Source of the DNA: Ewingella sp. CoE-038-23
Lineage (GTDB): Bacteria > Pseudomonadota > Gammaproteobacteria > Enterobacterales > Enterobacteriaceae
Assembly (NCBI RefSeq): GCF_040419245.1
Contig: NZ_JAZHOH010000001.1
Coordinates: 4,340,001 to 4,404,000 of the forward strand
DNA length: 64,000 nt
Direction: 5' to 3'
In this document: one piece after another, positions 1 to 9,621 of the stretch
How the letters are laid out: the number at the start of each line of letters is the position of its first letter
How positions within the stretch are numbered: the first letter of the stretch is position 1
The notes under the pieces: model-generated
The model's database searches: none
What the model was told of the DNA's origin: nothing
The model's input: the letters and a program-made list of their open reading frames with translations, nothing else
Position numbers and translations under genes: made by a program

Positions 1-3000
1 CGGCTCAAGCGGCGGACACCTCAAATCCGGCGTTGAAAGCCTTGTTCGATCAGGCGGCCTATTGGCACGATCGCGCCCACGACGATTTAGCCAAAGACGC
101 GCTGAACAAAGTGCTGCTGGTTGACCCGAATAACGCGCAGGCGCTCTATTTGATGTCGCTCTATTCCCTGCAAAGTGGTGACAAGGCCACCGCCAACCAG
201 TGGCGGGACAAGCTGAGCGCCGTGTCGCCGCAGGATCCGCGTCTTGCCTCGCTAAGCAATGCGAAAGCCGTGCAATCTATTCCCCCGGCCCAGCTGGCCG
301 CCGCACGGCAGATGGCGACGCAGGGCAATATCAGCGGCGCGCTGACGGCGTACCGCACGCTGTTCAATGGCGATCAGCCGCTGGACAGTCTGGCGAACGA
401 ATATTACCTGACCATGGCGGGCGACAAGTCACTGCAACCTCAGGCGATTCAGGGTCTGCAACAGCGCGTGGCCCAGCATCCTGAAGACGCCACGGCGCGC
501 CTCGCGCTCGGCAAAGTGCTGACTTATCAAGAGTCTACCCGCCGCGACGGCATTAATCTGCTCGGCAGCATGGCGGCCAATAGCCCGGAGGCCGATCGCT
601 CGTTGCGTCAGGCGTTATTGTGGATGGTGCCGCGCGAAAGCGACCGCGAGCTGTATCAGGGTTATCAGGCGCGTCACCCCAATGACACCAGCGTGATGGC
701 CTACTTCCAGAAGAATATTGGCGGCGCGGCGAAAAGTCAGGGGTTCGATGAGCTGAATAGTGGCAATGTTAATGATGCCAAAACCCGGTTCGAGACCGTC
801 TTAAATGGCAATCCAAACGATGCCGATGCCCTCGCCGGGCTGGGTTATATCGCGCAGCGCAATGGCGATTTTGCGGCGGCGGCGGATTACCTCTCCCGCG
901 CGGCGCAACAGGGCGGCACCAACAGCGCCCAGTTGGCGACACAGGCGCAGGACTCGCAGTTTTATGCCCAACTGAGCAAAGCCAAAAATGACGCCGGAGC
1001 GGGCAATTTCGACGCCGCGCTGGCCAGCCTCACGCCGCTGACCCAGGCCGGTGGCGACAAAGGGCTGTCCGCCAGCCTGCTGCGCGCCGACATTTTGCGC
1101 CGCAAAGGGGATCTGGCCGCCGCCGAGCAGCAGTACAGCCAGCTGGGTGACAATCCCGATGCCCGCGCGGGGCTGTACTACGTTTTACGCCAGCAGAATA
1201 AAACCGCCGAGGCCAATCAGGTACTGCAAACCCTGCCGACCGCGCTGCGCAATAAGCTGCAACCTCCGGCGGTGGCTGACGTCATCGAGCCAATGCGCCG
1301 TCAGGCCGCGCAGGCCGTCGCCAACAACGACCCGCAGCGCGCCCTGATGATTCTGCAACAGGCGCGCGAGAGGCAGCCGAACAACGTCTGGGTGAAGCTG
1401 GACATAGCGCGCATTCTGCAAAAACAGGGGCAAACCGCGCAGGCGCAGTCACTGATGGCGGGCGCGAATCAGCCGGGCGCGGGGGCCACCGAGCTATATG
1501 CCGCTGCCCTGTTCGCTTCAGAAACCCAAAACTGGTCCAGCGCCAGCGCCCTGTTGGCGCGCATTCCGCGAGCCAGCCAGACCACCGCCATGCGTGAACT
1601 GGGCCAGCGGGCGAATTTCAATCAGCAGATGGCTTCGGCAGAAACCTACTTACGCCAAGGGGATAGCGCCGCTGCCGCCAACACCCTGCGCGCCTTAGCG
1701 CAGAACCCGCCATCGGCTCCTGCCGATGCGGGCGTGCTGGCGAAGAACTTAGCCGCCACCGGGCAAATTCCGCTGGCGGTGCAGGTTGTGCGCCAGAATA
1801 TGCGTCAGGGCGTGCAGGGCAATGCCGGAGACTATGCCGACCAAATCACCGTGCTGAATCAGGCGGGGCTGAGCGGCGAGGCGCAGGCATTCCTGCAAAA
1901 CCCTCAGATTCAGGCCAGCTCGACACCAACGGAAATGGCCGGTATGCGCAACGGCTTTGTGATTAATCAGGCCGACGACCTGCGCGAGCAGGGCCAGTAC
2001 GCGGCGGCTTACGACAAGCTGGTTGTCGCCCTGCAGGCCGATCCGCAAAACCGCGACCTGATGCTGGCGATGGCCCGTCTGTACCAGTCCGGCAAAATGA
2101 ATAAACAGGCCGGTCAGGTTTATAACTACCTGATGAGCAACGACACGCCGACGCAGGACGCCAGGGTGGGTGCGATTAACATCGCGCTGGCAGAAGGCGA
2201 TACCTCGCGGGCGCAGCAATTGATGAACGGTTTGACCGGCCCGCGCACCCCAGAGCGACTGCTGCTGGCGGCGCGAGTGGCCGAAGCCGAAGGCGACCAT
2301 CAGCAGGCGCTGGCGCTGCTGCGTTCGGCGAAAGGCAAGATGATTGGGCTGGAAGGCGCTGACGGCGGCTCGTCGCAGATCGCCGGTTTGCAACTGAGCG
2401 ACAACCCGTTCATCAACCGTTCTACCCGCACCTCGCGCAGCACCACGCAGTCGGTGTATGGCACGGTGATGCCGTGGCAGCAGCCGGATCAAGTCTCCTC
2501 CACCAGCACCGTGCCTCTGCCGGGCGCAGCGCCGACCGCCGTGGTTCAGCGCAACGCTACTGAAAAGCAGATCGACGACATGCTCGACCAGCTGCAAGAC
2601 AGAACCGCCAACTGGGTACAGGGCGAACTGTCGGTGCGCGGGCGCGATGGTGAAAGCGGCCTGAGCCAGTTGACCGAGGCCAAAGCGCCGATGAGCTTCT
2701 CCTTCGTGCCGTTCGACTCGTCGCGCGTCACGCTGGGGGTCACGCCGGTCACGCTGGACGCCGGTTCAAGCAGCGACAGCGCTAATAATCGCTTTGGTAC
2801 TGGCGCGCTGCACGGCGAGCTCAGCCCGCTGGCTCAGGCGCAGCAAAATGCTTCCAACACTCCGGCCTCGCCGTCGCAGTACATTGCCAAAGAGTCTTCG
2901 GGTTCGCAGAGCGAATCCGGCGTCGAGCTGAACGCCGCGCTGAGTGGCGATAACTACAAAGTGGACGTCGGCTCCACGCCGCTGGGTCAGGATTTAACTT

Positions 3001-3755
3001 CACTGGTCGGTGGCGCGCAGTGGGCACCTAAGCTCGGCGACTTCACCACCCTGACCGTGACCGCCGAGCGCCGCGCCGTTAACGACAGCCTGCTCTCTTA
3101 CGTCGGCACCCGAGATGCCTACACCGGCGACAAGTGGGGGCAAGTCACCAAAAACGGCGGCAGCGTCAATTTATCCTATGACGATGGCGACGCCGGTTTC
3201 TATGCCGGTGGCGGATACTACAGCTATCTGGGCGACCACGTCACCTCGAACAAGGCGGTTAACGCCAACGTCGGTTTATATATCCGACCTTATCGTTATG
3301 ACGACCGCGAGCTGAAAACCGGGGTAAACGTCGGCTATATGAATTTCGACAAAAACCTCAGCTACTTCAGCTATGGTCAGGGTGGCTACTTCAGCCCGCA
3401 AAACTACGTCAGTGTGTCATTCCCGGTGGAATACACCCAGAAATATAACGACTGGGACCTGAAACTCAGCGGCTCGGTCGGCTATCAGTCTTACACTCAG
3501 GACGAAAGCCCGTACTTCCCGGAAGACGCAAACCTGCAAAGCCAGTTGGAACAGCTGGTTGCCGACGGCAAAGCGCAGGAAGCCTTCTACTCCGGCGGCT
3601 CGAAAAACGGCATCGGCTGGAACGCGGGTGTCGGCGGCAACTACCACCTGAACAAAAATATGCAGATTGGCGGGCAAGTGGGCTATGACACTTTCGGCGA
3701 CTACAATGAAAGCAAAGCTCAGCTCTACTTCCGCTATCTTATGGGCCAGAATTGA
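1..3755 (+). CDS. bcsC: Cellulose synthase outer-membrane subunit BcsC (5' end missing)
   Basis: BcsC exports the cellulose chain: a periplasmic TPR superhelix leads to a C-terminal outer-membrane beta-barrel. The frame is open to the left edge; the first visible residues (AQAADTSNPALKALFDQ) look like the end of a signal peptide and the first TPR helix, so little is missing. About 1,250 residues are visible. Residues up to roughly 800 are Ala/Gln/Leu-rich TPR repeats (for example LLVDPNNAQALYLMSLYSL). The last 350 or so carry the glycine/aromatic alternation of the barrel and end in an aromatic strand (LYFRYLMGQN). The stop codon overlaps possible bcsD starts. Family assignment is firm; the true start lies outside the window. 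Confidence 0.95.
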   Translation, partial: AQAADTSNPALKALFDQAAYWHDRAHDDLAKDALNKVLLVDPNNAQALYLMSLYSLQSGDKATANQWRDKLSAVSPQDPRLASLSNAKAVQSIPPAQLAAARQMATQGNISGALTAYRTLFNGDQPLDSLANEYYLTMAGDKSLQPQAIQGLQQRVAQHPEDATARLALGKVLTYQESTRRDGINLLGSMAANSPEADRSLRQALLWMVPRESDRELYQGYQARHPNDTSVMAYFQKNIGGAAKSQGFDELNSGNVNDAKTRFETVLNGNPNDADALAGLGYIAQRNGDFAAAADYLSRAAQQGGTNSAQLATQAQDSQFYAQLSKAKNDAGAGNFDAALASLTPLTQAGGDKGLSASLLRADILRRKGDLAAAEQQYSQLGDNPDARAGLYYVLRQQNKTAEANQVLQTLPTALRNKLQPPAVADVIEPMRRQAAQAVANNDPQRALMILQQARERQPNNVWVKLDIARILQKQGQTAQAQSLMAGANQPGAGATELYAAALFASETQNWSSASALLARIPRASQTTAMRELGQRANFNQQMASAETYLRQGDSAAAANTLRALAQNPPSAPADAGVLAKNLAATGQIPLAVQVVRQNMRQGVQGNAGDYADQITVLNQAGLSGEAQAFLQNPQIQASSTPTEMAGMRNGFVINQADDLREQGQYAAAYDKLVVALQADPQNRDLMLAMARLYQSGKMNKQAGQVYNYLMSNDTPTQDARVGAINIALAEGDTSRAQQLMNGLTGPRTPERLLLAARVAEAEGDHQQALALLRSAKGKMIGLEGADGGSSQIAGLQLSDNPFINRSTRTSRSTTQSVYGTVMPWQQPDQVSSTSTVPLPGAAPTAVVQRNATEKQIDDMLDQLQDRTANWVQGELSVRGRDGESGLSQLTEAKAPMSFSFVPFDSSRVTLGVTPVTLDAGSSSDSANNRFGTGALHGELSPLAQAQQNASNTPASPSQYIAKESSGSQSESGVELNAALSGDNYKVDVGSTPLGQDLTSLVGGAQWAPKLGDFTTLTVTAERRAVNDSLLSYVGTRDAYTGDKWGQVTKNGGSVNLSYDDGDAGFYAGGGYYSYLGDHVTSNKAVNANVGLYIRPYRYDDRELKTGVNVGYMNFDKNLSYFSYGQGGYFSPQNYVSVSFPVEYTQKYNDWDLKLSGSVGYQSYTQDESPYFPEDANLQSQLEQLVADGKAQEAFYSGGSKNGIGWNAGVGGNYHLNKNMQIGGQVGYDTFGDYNESKAQLYFRYLMGQN

Positions 3756-3763
3756 TCTCAGTG

Positions 3764-4255
3764 ATGGAAAAAACCATGCAACAACAAGACTATACACGGG
3801 TCGAGCAGCAGTATTATCGCCAGCGTAAACAGACGTCTGGCTGGCAAAATCTGGTGCAGGTGCTGTTCTCAGGGATCCTTTCCTCAGCGGATGATGAAGA
3901 CGGGCGACGCTTTCTGGCACTGATGGGCAGCAATTTAGCCAGGCAGTATCCTCTCGCTGCGGCCGCAACCTTGGGCGAGTTGGAAGACCAGCTCAATCAG
4001 CTGCTCGGCCAGTTCGACTGGGGCGTGGTGAAGATTGAGGCGACCAACCAGCAGCTGACGCTGGCCCATATCGCCTGGCCTGCGGCCCCGCAGGGCAGTG
4101 ATGAGGCCCTGTGGCAAATCGCGCTGGTTGCGGTACTGGAAGGGGCATATGGCGAATGGCTACTGGCCCAGGGCGGGCAGGCTTCGGTATCACTCCGCTG
4201 GCAGGAAAGCGGCCGTGAAGGTGTGCTGCTTTTCCGTTATCAAAATGGATTGTAA
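3764..4255 (+). CDS. bcsD: Cellulose synthase subunit BcsD
   Basis: About 163 residues, matching the short periplasmic BcsD family, which forms ring-shaped octamers that guide cellulose chains in type I bcs operons. Visible landmarks are the N-terminal YTRVEQQYYRQRKQTSGWQ segment, a central FLALMGSNLARQYPL helix and a C-terminal LRWQESGREGVLLFRYQNG strand. There is no signal peptide, which is normal for this family. Starts at 3752 (TTG, overlapping the bcsC stop) and 3776 (ATG) are also possible; ATG 3764 is chosen. It lies between bcsC and bcsZ on the same strand, so it is probably co-transcribed. E. coli K-12 lacks this gene, so this operon is not of the E. coli type. Confidence 0.88.
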   Translation: MEKTMQQQDYTRVEQQYYRQRKQTSGWQNLVQVLFSGILSSADDEDGRRFLALMGSNLARQYPLAAAATLGELEDQLNQLLGQFDWGVVKIEATNQQLTLAHIAWPAAPQGSDEALWQIALVAVLEGAYGEWLLAQGGQASVSLRWQESGREGVLLFRYQNGL

Positions 4256-4264
4256 GGAATTTTT

Positions 4265-5311
4265 ATGTTGTCAGTTCGGGCACGTCGCCTGCTGTTGTGG
4301 CTTGGCGTTTTCTGCTCGCTGGTTTCAGCGACGCTGTTTTCAACGGCTGTAATGGCACAGAACAGTGGCTGGTCGCAGAGCAATGGCTGGTTAGAGTATA
4401 AAAGCCGATTTCTGCTGGCCGACGGGCGTATCACCGACACCGCCAACAAAGGCGTGAGTCACACCGAGGGGCAGGGTTTCAGCATGCTGCTGGCGGTGTA
4501 CAACAATGATCAGGGGACCTTCGACCAGCTGTGGCAATGGGCCAATAAGAACCTGTATCGCAAGGATATTGGCCTCTATTCGTGGCGCTACGACCCGAAT
4601 GCCACTCCCAAAGTAGCGGACAAGAATAACGCCTCTGATGGCGATACCTTAATGGCCTGGGCGCTACTGCTGGCGGGCGATCGCTGGCATGACCCGCGCT
4701 ACACGCAGGCTTCGGACAAGCTCCAGTCGGCGCTCATCAAGAAAACGGTGATCGACTACGCCGGATATAAAGTGATGCTGCCGGGCGTTTCGGGCTTTAA
4801 CCAGACCAGCTCGATAACCCTCAACCCGTCCTATTTCCTGTTCCCCGCGTGGCAGGCGTTTTACCAGCACAGTCATTTGAAAGTGTGGAAAGATCTCGAT
4901 GAAAGCGGCGTCGCGCTGCTCGGCAAGATGACCTTTGGCGAACTGCGTTTGCCGACCGACTGGGTGACGCTGCAAGCCGACGGCACTCTGCTACCCTCGA
5001 GCAAATGGCCGCCGCGCTTTAGCTACGACGCGGTGCGCATCCCGCTCTACCTCGGCTGGGCACACGCTGGTAGCCCTGGGCTCGCGCCTTATATCCAGTG
5101 GTGGCAGAAATCACCACGCGACGCCACGCCTGCCTGGGTTGACGTCATGACCGGCACCAAGGCGGAGTACAATATGTCCCCCGGCCTGCTGGCAATCCGC
5201 GATTTCACCATGGCAAATCGCAGCGCCATCAGCCCCGACCTCGCACCAAAAGATGACTACTACTCCTCGACCCTGCAACTGCTGGCTTGGTGGGCGAGTC
5301 AGGGGAAATAA
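4265..5311 (+). CDS. bcsZ: Periplasmic endo-1,4-beta-glucanase BcsZ (GH8)
   Basis: 348 residues, close to E. coli BcsZ (368). The N-terminus is a Sec signal peptide (basic MLSVRARR, hydrophobic core, cleavage near AVMA|QNSG). The GH8 acid is the Glu in the SHTEGQGFSML motif at about residue 65, and the second conserved acidic residue is the Asp in RFSYDAVRIPLYLGW. BcsZ trims or edits nascent cellulose in the periplasm. The start follows an AAGGAA Shine-Dalgarno and lies 9 nt after bcsD. The last gene of the bcs operon, it is followed by a bidirectional terminator. Order here is bcsC-bcsD-bcsZ, unlike E. coli where bcsZ precedes bcsC. Confidence 0.94.
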   Translation: MLSVRARRLLLWLGVFCSLVSATLFSTAVMAQNSGWSQSNGWLEYKSRFLLADGRITDTANKGVSHTEGQGFSMLLAVYNNDQGTFDQLWQWANKNLYRKDIGLYSWRYDPNATPKVADKNNASDGDTLMAWALLLAGDRWHDPRYTQASDKLQSALIKKTVIDYAGYKVMLPGVSGFNQTSSITLNPSYFLFPAWQAFYQHSHLKVWKDLDESGVALLGKMTFGELRLPTDWVTLQADGTLLPSSKWPPRFSYDAVRIPLYLGWAHAGSPGLAPYIQWWQKSPRDATPAWVDVMTGTKAEYNMSPGLLAIRDFTMANRSAISPDLAPKDDYYSSTLQLLAWWASQGK

Positions 5312-5371
5312 TTGTATAAATGCAATGGATTGGCTGAGTATCCATTGCATATTTAATATGATTTGGACGAA

Positions 5372-5397
5372 AAAAAGCCCGCAATCGCGGGCTTTTT
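5372..5397. terminator. Bidirectional rho-independent terminator (bcsZ / dppF)
   Basis: A perfect 11-bp stem, AAAAAGCCCGC / GCGGGCTTTTT, with a 4-nt AATC loop. The stem supplies a T-run on either strand, so it can end both the bcs operon (+) and the dpp operon (-), which converge here. Confidence 0.92.
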
Positions 5398-5427
5398 GAT
5401 TTTCAGCAAAGGAGTCGAAGCCGGTTG

Positions 5428-6444
5428 TTAGGCCACGGTTTGCGTCTGGCCGTTTTCGTCTTGGTCGACGGCGAAGCAGGCCACCAGCTGGTCGCCGTAC
5501 TGTTTGAGCTGCGGCTGGAACTGCTTGCAGGTGCTGAAGGCGCGGCGGCAGCGGGCGTTGAACGCGCAACCGGCCGGTGGGTTCAGCGGGCTTGGCAGTT
5601 CGCCGGTCAGCTTGATGCGCTCGCGGCGTTCATCCGGATTCAGGCGCGGCGTGGCGGAGAGCAGCGCTTGGGTGTACGGATGGCGCGGATTGTTGAAGAT
5701 GGCGTCTTTCGAGCCTTTCTCCACGCAACGGCCGAGGTACATCACCATCACTTCGTCGGCGATATGCTCTACCACCGACAGGTCATGCGAAATGAAGACG
5801 TAAGACAGACCGAGGTCTTTCTGCAAGTCCATCATCAAGTTCAGTACCTGCGCGCGCACCGAGACGTCCAATGCAGAAACAGGCTCATCGGCAATCACCA
5901 CGTCTGGGTCTAACATCAGCCCGCGGGCAATGGCGATACGCTGACGCTGGCCGCCGGAGAACATGTGCGGATAGCGGTCGTAATGCTCGGTTTTCAGGCC
6001 CACTTTGGCCATCATTTCGAGGGCTTTTTCGCGGCGCTCTTTGGCTGACAGCTTGGTGTTGATCAGCAGCGGCTCTTCGAGGATCTGCCCGACTTTCTTA
6101 CGCGGGTTCAGCGATCCGTAAGGATTCTGGAACACGATTTGGATCTTCTGGCGGCGCAGCTTTTCGGCCGTGGCGTCTGGCTTGAGCAAATCCTGACCGC
6201 GATAGTAAAGCTCACCGCCGGTGGGGATTTCAATCATGGTCAGCAGGCGGCCCAGCGTGGACTTACCACAGCCAGACTCGCCCACCACTGCCAGCGTTTT
6301 GCCGCGTTCGAGGTCAAAAGAGACGCCGTCGAGGGCTTTCACCGTGCGCTCAGGAGCAAACAGCCCCTTCTTCACCGGATAGTGTTTCTTCAGGTCAATC
6401 GCCTGCAGCAGCGGCTCTGACTTCACAGAATTATCATGACTCAT
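5428..6444 (-). CDS. dppF: Dipeptide ABC transporter ATPase DppF
   Basis: 338 residues from the ATG at 6444 ([13 protein letters not shown]); an upstream extension of the frame lies inside dppD and is unlikely to be used. Walker A is GESGCGKST, the signature is [13 protein letters not shown], Walker B is DVVIADEP and the switch His lies in FISHDLS. The C-terminal oligopeptide-transporter extension has the clustered cysteines typical of this subfamily ([14 protein letters not shown]). With DppD it powers dipeptide uptake through DppBC. It overlaps the dppD stop by 11 nt, suggesting translational coupling. Last gene of dppABCDF. Confidence 0.95.
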   Translation of the reverse strand: MSHDNSVKSEPLLQAIDLKKHYPVKKGLFAPERTVKALDGVSFDLERGKTLAVVGESGCGKSTLGRLLTMIEIPTGGELYYRGQDLLKPDATAEKLRRQKIQIVFQNPYGSLNPRKKVGQILEEPLLINTKLSAKERREKALEMMAKVGLKTEHYDRYPHMFSGGQRQRIAIARGLMLDPDVVIADEPVSALDVSVRAQVLNLMMDLQKDLGLSYVFISHDLSVVEHIADEVMVMYLGRCVEKGSKDAIFNNPRHPYTQALLSATPRLNPDERRERIKLTGELPSPLNPPAGCAFNARCRRAFSTCKQFQPQLKQYGDQLVACFAVDQDENGQTQTVA

Positions 6445-7459
6445 AGGTTGGTCTCCCGGCATCATCGAGCGGGTAGTGGCACTTCGACTGGCGTCCATTG
6501 CTCAAGTCGCGCAGTGCAGGTTCTTCTTTACGGCAGCGATCGTTAGCATACGGGCAGCGCGGGTTGAGCAGGCAGCCGTTCGGGCGGTCATATTTACCCG
6601 GCACGACGCCCGGTAATGACTGCAAACGGGCCTTGTCCGCCGCAAATTCCGGCAGGGAACGCAACAGGGCTTGGGTGTACGGGTGGCGCGGCGCGCGGAA
6701 AATTTCCGAGGCGCGGGCTGATTCCACCACCTGCCCGGCGTACATCACGATGATGTGCTGCGCGGCCTCGGCAACCAGTGCCAGGTCGTGCGTGATCAGC
6801 ATCAGCGCCATGTTCTCTTTCTGTTGCAGCTCCAGCAGCAGCTCAATGATCTGCGCCTGAATGGTCACGTCGAGCGCGGTGGTCGGCTCATCGGCAATCA
6901 ACAGTTTTGGACGGCAAGCAATCGCCATGGCAATCATCACGCGCTGGCTCATGCCGCCCGAAAGCTGGTGCGGATAAACATCAAGGCGTGAAGCGGGATC
7001 AGGAATGCCCACCAGCGTCAGCAGGTCAATAGTGCGCTGACGACGCGTTTTGCGGTTGCCGCCCTGATGCACCTTGATGGCTTCCATGATCTGGAACCCT
7101 ACGGTGTAGCACGGGTTGAGGCTGGTCATCGGGTCCTGGAAAATCATCGCGACTTCGGCACCGACAATCTGACGACGCTCTTTTTCGCTCATTTTTTGCA
7201 GGTCGCGACCACCAAACTCAAGCGTCTCAGCCATCACTTTGCCGGGGAAGTCGATCAACCCCATCAGCGCCAGTGAACTGACGGATTTACCCGAGCCGGA
7301 CTCGCCAACAATGCCGACCACTTCGCCCTGTTTAACGCTGTAGCTGATACGGTCAACCGCGCGGAACGGCGTGCCTTCGTCACCAAAGTGAACGGAAAGC
7401 TTATCTACGGTCAGCAGGGTTTTGCCAACCGGTACATCTTTAATCAATGTGGTTTCCAT
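6434..7459 (-). CDS. dppD: Dipeptide ABC transporter ATPase DppD
   Basis: 341 residues from ATG 7459 (METTLIKDV), preceded by a GGGACGAGAG ribosome site. The N-terminus is longer than E. coli DppD by about 14 residues before [14 protein letters not shown], after which the resemblance is nearly continuous. Walker A GESGSGKS, signature [12 protein letters not shown], Walker B LLIADEP, and the C-terminal cysteine cluster [14 protein letters not shown] are all present. It forms the ATPase pair with DppF. It is 10 nt downstream of dppC and overlaps dppF. Confidence 0.95.
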   Translation of the reverse strand: METTLIKDVPVGKTLLTVDKLSVHFGDEGTPFRAVDRISYSVKQGEVVGIVGESGSGKSVSSLALMGLIDFPGKVMAETLEFGGRDLQKMSEKERRQIVGAEVAMIFQDPMTSLNPCYTVGFQIMEAIKVHQGGNRKTRRQRTIDLLTLVGIPDPASRLDVYPHQLSGGMSQRVMIAMAIACRPKLLIADEPTTALDVTIQAQIIELLLELQQKENMALMLITHDLALVAEAAQHIIVMYAGQVVESARASEIFRAPRHPYTQALLRSLPEFAADKARLQSLPGVVPGKYDRPNGCLLNPRCPYANDRCRKEEPALRDLSNGRQSKCHYPLDDAGRPTYES

Positions 7460-7469
7460 CTCTCGTCCC

Positions 7470-8384
7470 TTACTGCTTGAGTTTAGGGTCAAGGGCGTCG
7501 CGCAGACCGTCACCCATCAGGTTAAATGCCAGTACCGTCAACAGAATGATCACGCCCGGGAAGGTCACCACCCACCACGCGCTCTGAGCAAACTGCAATA
7601 CGTCGGACAGCATAGTGCCCCACTCAGGCGTTGGCGGCTGTGCGCCCATGCCGAGGAAGCCGAGAGCCGCCATATCCAGAATGGCGTTGGAGAAGCCGAG
7701 CGAGGCCTGAACAATCAGCGGCGCTAAGCAGTTAGGTAAAATGTTCACAAACATCTGGCGTGCGGAACCTGCACCCGCCACGCGAGAAGCCGTCACGTAG
7801 TCACGGTTCACTTCGACCAACACCGCAGCGCGGGTCAAACGCACATAGTGCGGCAGGGCGACGAAGGTCAGAGCCAGCGAGGCATTGACTATAGACGGGC
7901 CAAAAATCGCCACCAGTACCAATGCTAACAGCAAGCTTGGCAGCGCCAGCATGATGTCAACAATACGCATGATAGTGGCGTCAACCACGCCGCCGTAGTA
8001 ACCGGCGAACAGGCCGAAAATCACGCCGAGGATCAGCGACAGTACTACCACCAGACAGCCCACCAGCAGCGACAGGCGCGCGCCGTACATCAGGCGAGAC
8101 AAGATATCGCGGCCCACGTCGTCGGTGCCTAACAGGAACTTCCAGCTGCCGCCTTCCTGCCAGACCGGCGGGCGCAGCAGCGCATCACGGAACTGTTCCG
8201 CTGGGCCGTGGGGTGCAATCACGTTAGCGCCAATGGCGATAACCAGCATGATGATGATGTAAACCAGGCCGGTCACGGCCCCTTTGTTGCGCTTAAAGTA
8301 GTGCCAGAATTCGCGCATTGGCGGCATCGGCGTCGGCGCTGCCGTCACTATTTCGTTAGCAACGGGCTCTGTAACTTGAGACAT
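7470..8384 (-). CDS. dppC: Dipeptide ABC transporter permease DppC
   Basis: 304 residues; inner-membrane permease with a cytoplasmic N-terminus, a first membrane helix ([16 protein letters not shown]) and the binding-protein-dependent transport core. The EAA-type loop contacting the ATPases is visible ([18 protein letters not shown]). It forms the channel with DppB and receives dipeptides from DppA. The gene is 10 nt downstream of dppB on the minus strand and is in a normal intact operon. Confidence 0.95.
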   Translation of the reverse strand: MSQVTEPVANEIVTAAPTPMPPMREFWHYFKRNKGAVTGLVYIIIMLVIAIGANVIAPHGPAEQFRDALLRPPVWQEGGSWKFLLGTDDVGRDILSRLMYGARLSLLVGCLVVVLSLILGVIFGLFAGYYGGVVDATIMRIVDIMLALPSLLLALVLVAIFGPSIVNASLALTFVALPHYVRLTRAAVLVEVNRDYVTASRVAGAGSARQMFVNILPNCLAPLIVQASLGFSNAILDMAALGFLGMGAQPPTPEWGTMLSDVLQFAQSAWWVVTFPGVIILLTVLAFNLMGDGLRDALDPKLKQ

Positions 8385-8394
8385 AGTGAGCCCC

Positions 8395-9414
8395 TTATTT
8401 TCTGTGGCGAATACGCGGGTTGACCACGCCGTAGAGCACGTCTACCAGCAGGTTAACCACGATAATCAGAATGGCGACCAGCAAGACACCGCCCTGCACG
8501 ACCGGATAGTCGCGGCGTTGTAATGCATCAATCAACCAGCGGCCGAGTCCTGGCCAAGAGAAGATGGTTTCGGTCAGGATGGCACCGCCAAGCAGCGTAC
8601 CGACCTGCAAACCAATGATGGTCACGACCGGCAGCAGCGCATTGCGCAGTGCGTGGACCACGATGACGCGCATACGGCTCACGCCTTTGGCACGCGCGGT
8701 GCGGATGTAGTCTTCGCCCAGCACTTCCAACATGGAAGAGCGGGTCATACGCACGATAACCGCCAGCGGGATAGTCCCGAGCACGATGGCAGGGAGGATC
8801 ATGTGCATCACGGCGTCTTTGAAGTCACCCGGCTCGCCCCAGATTAAGGAGTCGATCAGCATGAAGCCGGTCAGCGGCTGGCTGTCATCAAGGAACACGG
8901 TGTCGCTTATTCGCCCCGACACGGGCGTGAGATTAAGATGCACCGAGACCAGCATCACCAGCATGATGCCCCACCAGAAGATAGGCATTGAGTATCCCGT
9001 CAATGAGATACCTACAGCGGTGTGGTCAAAGATGGAGCCGCGCTTCACCGCCGCCAATACCCCCACGGGTATACCGACGATCACCGCGAAAATCATGGCG
9101 CAAATGCCTAATTCCAGCGTGGCTTTGAAACGTGGCACAAACTCCTGCCAAACAGGGACGCGGCTTTTTAACGAGACGCCAAGGTCGCCGTGCAGCACCC
9201 CTGTCACATAGTGGAAGTATTGTTGATACAGCGGCTTGTCGAGGCCCATTTCGGCCATCAGCTGTGCGTGGCGCTCAGCAGAAATACCGCGTTCTCCGGC
9301 CATGATGGTCACCGGGTCGCCTGGAATCATGTGCACGAAGGCAAAAGTCAGCAAAGTGATGCCGATAAACGTTGGGATAACTAACCCCAGACGTCGGAGT
9401 ATGAACTGAAACAT
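8395..9414 (-). CDS. dppB: Dipeptide ABC transporter permease DppB
   Basis: 339 residues, the same length as E. coli DppB. The N-terminal helix MFQFILRRLGLVIPTFIGIT is the family hallmark; the EAA loop appears as RTARAKGVSRMRVIVVHALRNALLP. With DppC it makes the membrane channel. It is separated from dppA by about 207 nt containing a GC hairpin and a long palindromic repeat, which likely lowers expression of dppBCDF relative to the binding protein. Confidence 0.95.
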   Translation of the reverse strand: MFQFILRRLGLVIPTFIGITLLTFAFVHMIPGDPVTIMAGERGISAERHAQLMAEMGLDKPLYQQYFHYVTGVLHGDLGVSLKSRVPVWQEFVPRFKATLELGICAMIFAVIVGIPVGVLAAVKRGSIFDHTAVGISLTGYSMPIFWWGIMLVMLVSVHLNLTPVSGRISDTVFLDDSQPLTGFMLIDSLIWGEPGDFKDAVMHMILPAIVLGTIPLAVIVRMTRSSMLEVLGEDYIRTARAKGVSRMRVIVVHALRNALLPVVTIIGLQVGTLLGGAILTETIFSWPGLGRWLIDALQRRDYPVVQGGVLLVAILIIVVNLLVDVLYGVVNPRIRHRK

Positions 9415-9438
9415 ATCCCGTACTCTCTTGTATAAAAT

Positions 9439-9464
9439 GCCCGGAGAACCGTAGCTCGCCGGGC
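9439..9464 (-). terminator. Attenuator-type hairpin after dppA
   Basis: A GCCCGG / CCGGGC stem read on the minus strand and followed by ATTTTAT, just upstream of dppB. It resembles a partial terminator or mRNA-stabilising hairpin of the kind that makes binding-protein mRNA more abundant than permease mRNA. No assay can be inferred from sequence. Confidence 0.5.
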
Positions 9465-9507
9465 TTATTGTTAGCTCACATTTATTTCTTTACTAATGGA
9501 TTCAAGG

Positions 9508-9617
9508 CTGTAGTGAATGGCCCGCGAACAAGGCGGAGGAGCACAGCAATCAAGACATACCATTAGGTAGGCGAAGATTGCGAGCACCGCACAACGCGGT
9601 TCCCGGGTCATTCAGTA
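9508..9617. repeat. Long imperfect palindrome between dppA and dppB
   Basis: The two ends are related inverted copies: the left arm has GAATGGCCCGCGAAC followed by GCAATC, and the right arm read on the other strand has GAATGACCCGGGAAC followed by GCAATC. Transcribed, it would fold into one long imperfect hairpin of about 105 nt. Size, intergenic position and palindromy resemble dispersed elements of the REP/ERIC/YPAL kind. I cannot assign it to a named family without a genome-wide search. Confidence 0.6.
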
Positions 9618-9621
9618 AGCT

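Noticed and set aside
1749-2597. 282-codon open frame antisense to bcsC
   Set aside because: It is the reverse of a GC-rich TPR gene, has no ribosome site and reads as low-complexity Arg/Gln/His; the bcsC frame accounts for the DNA.
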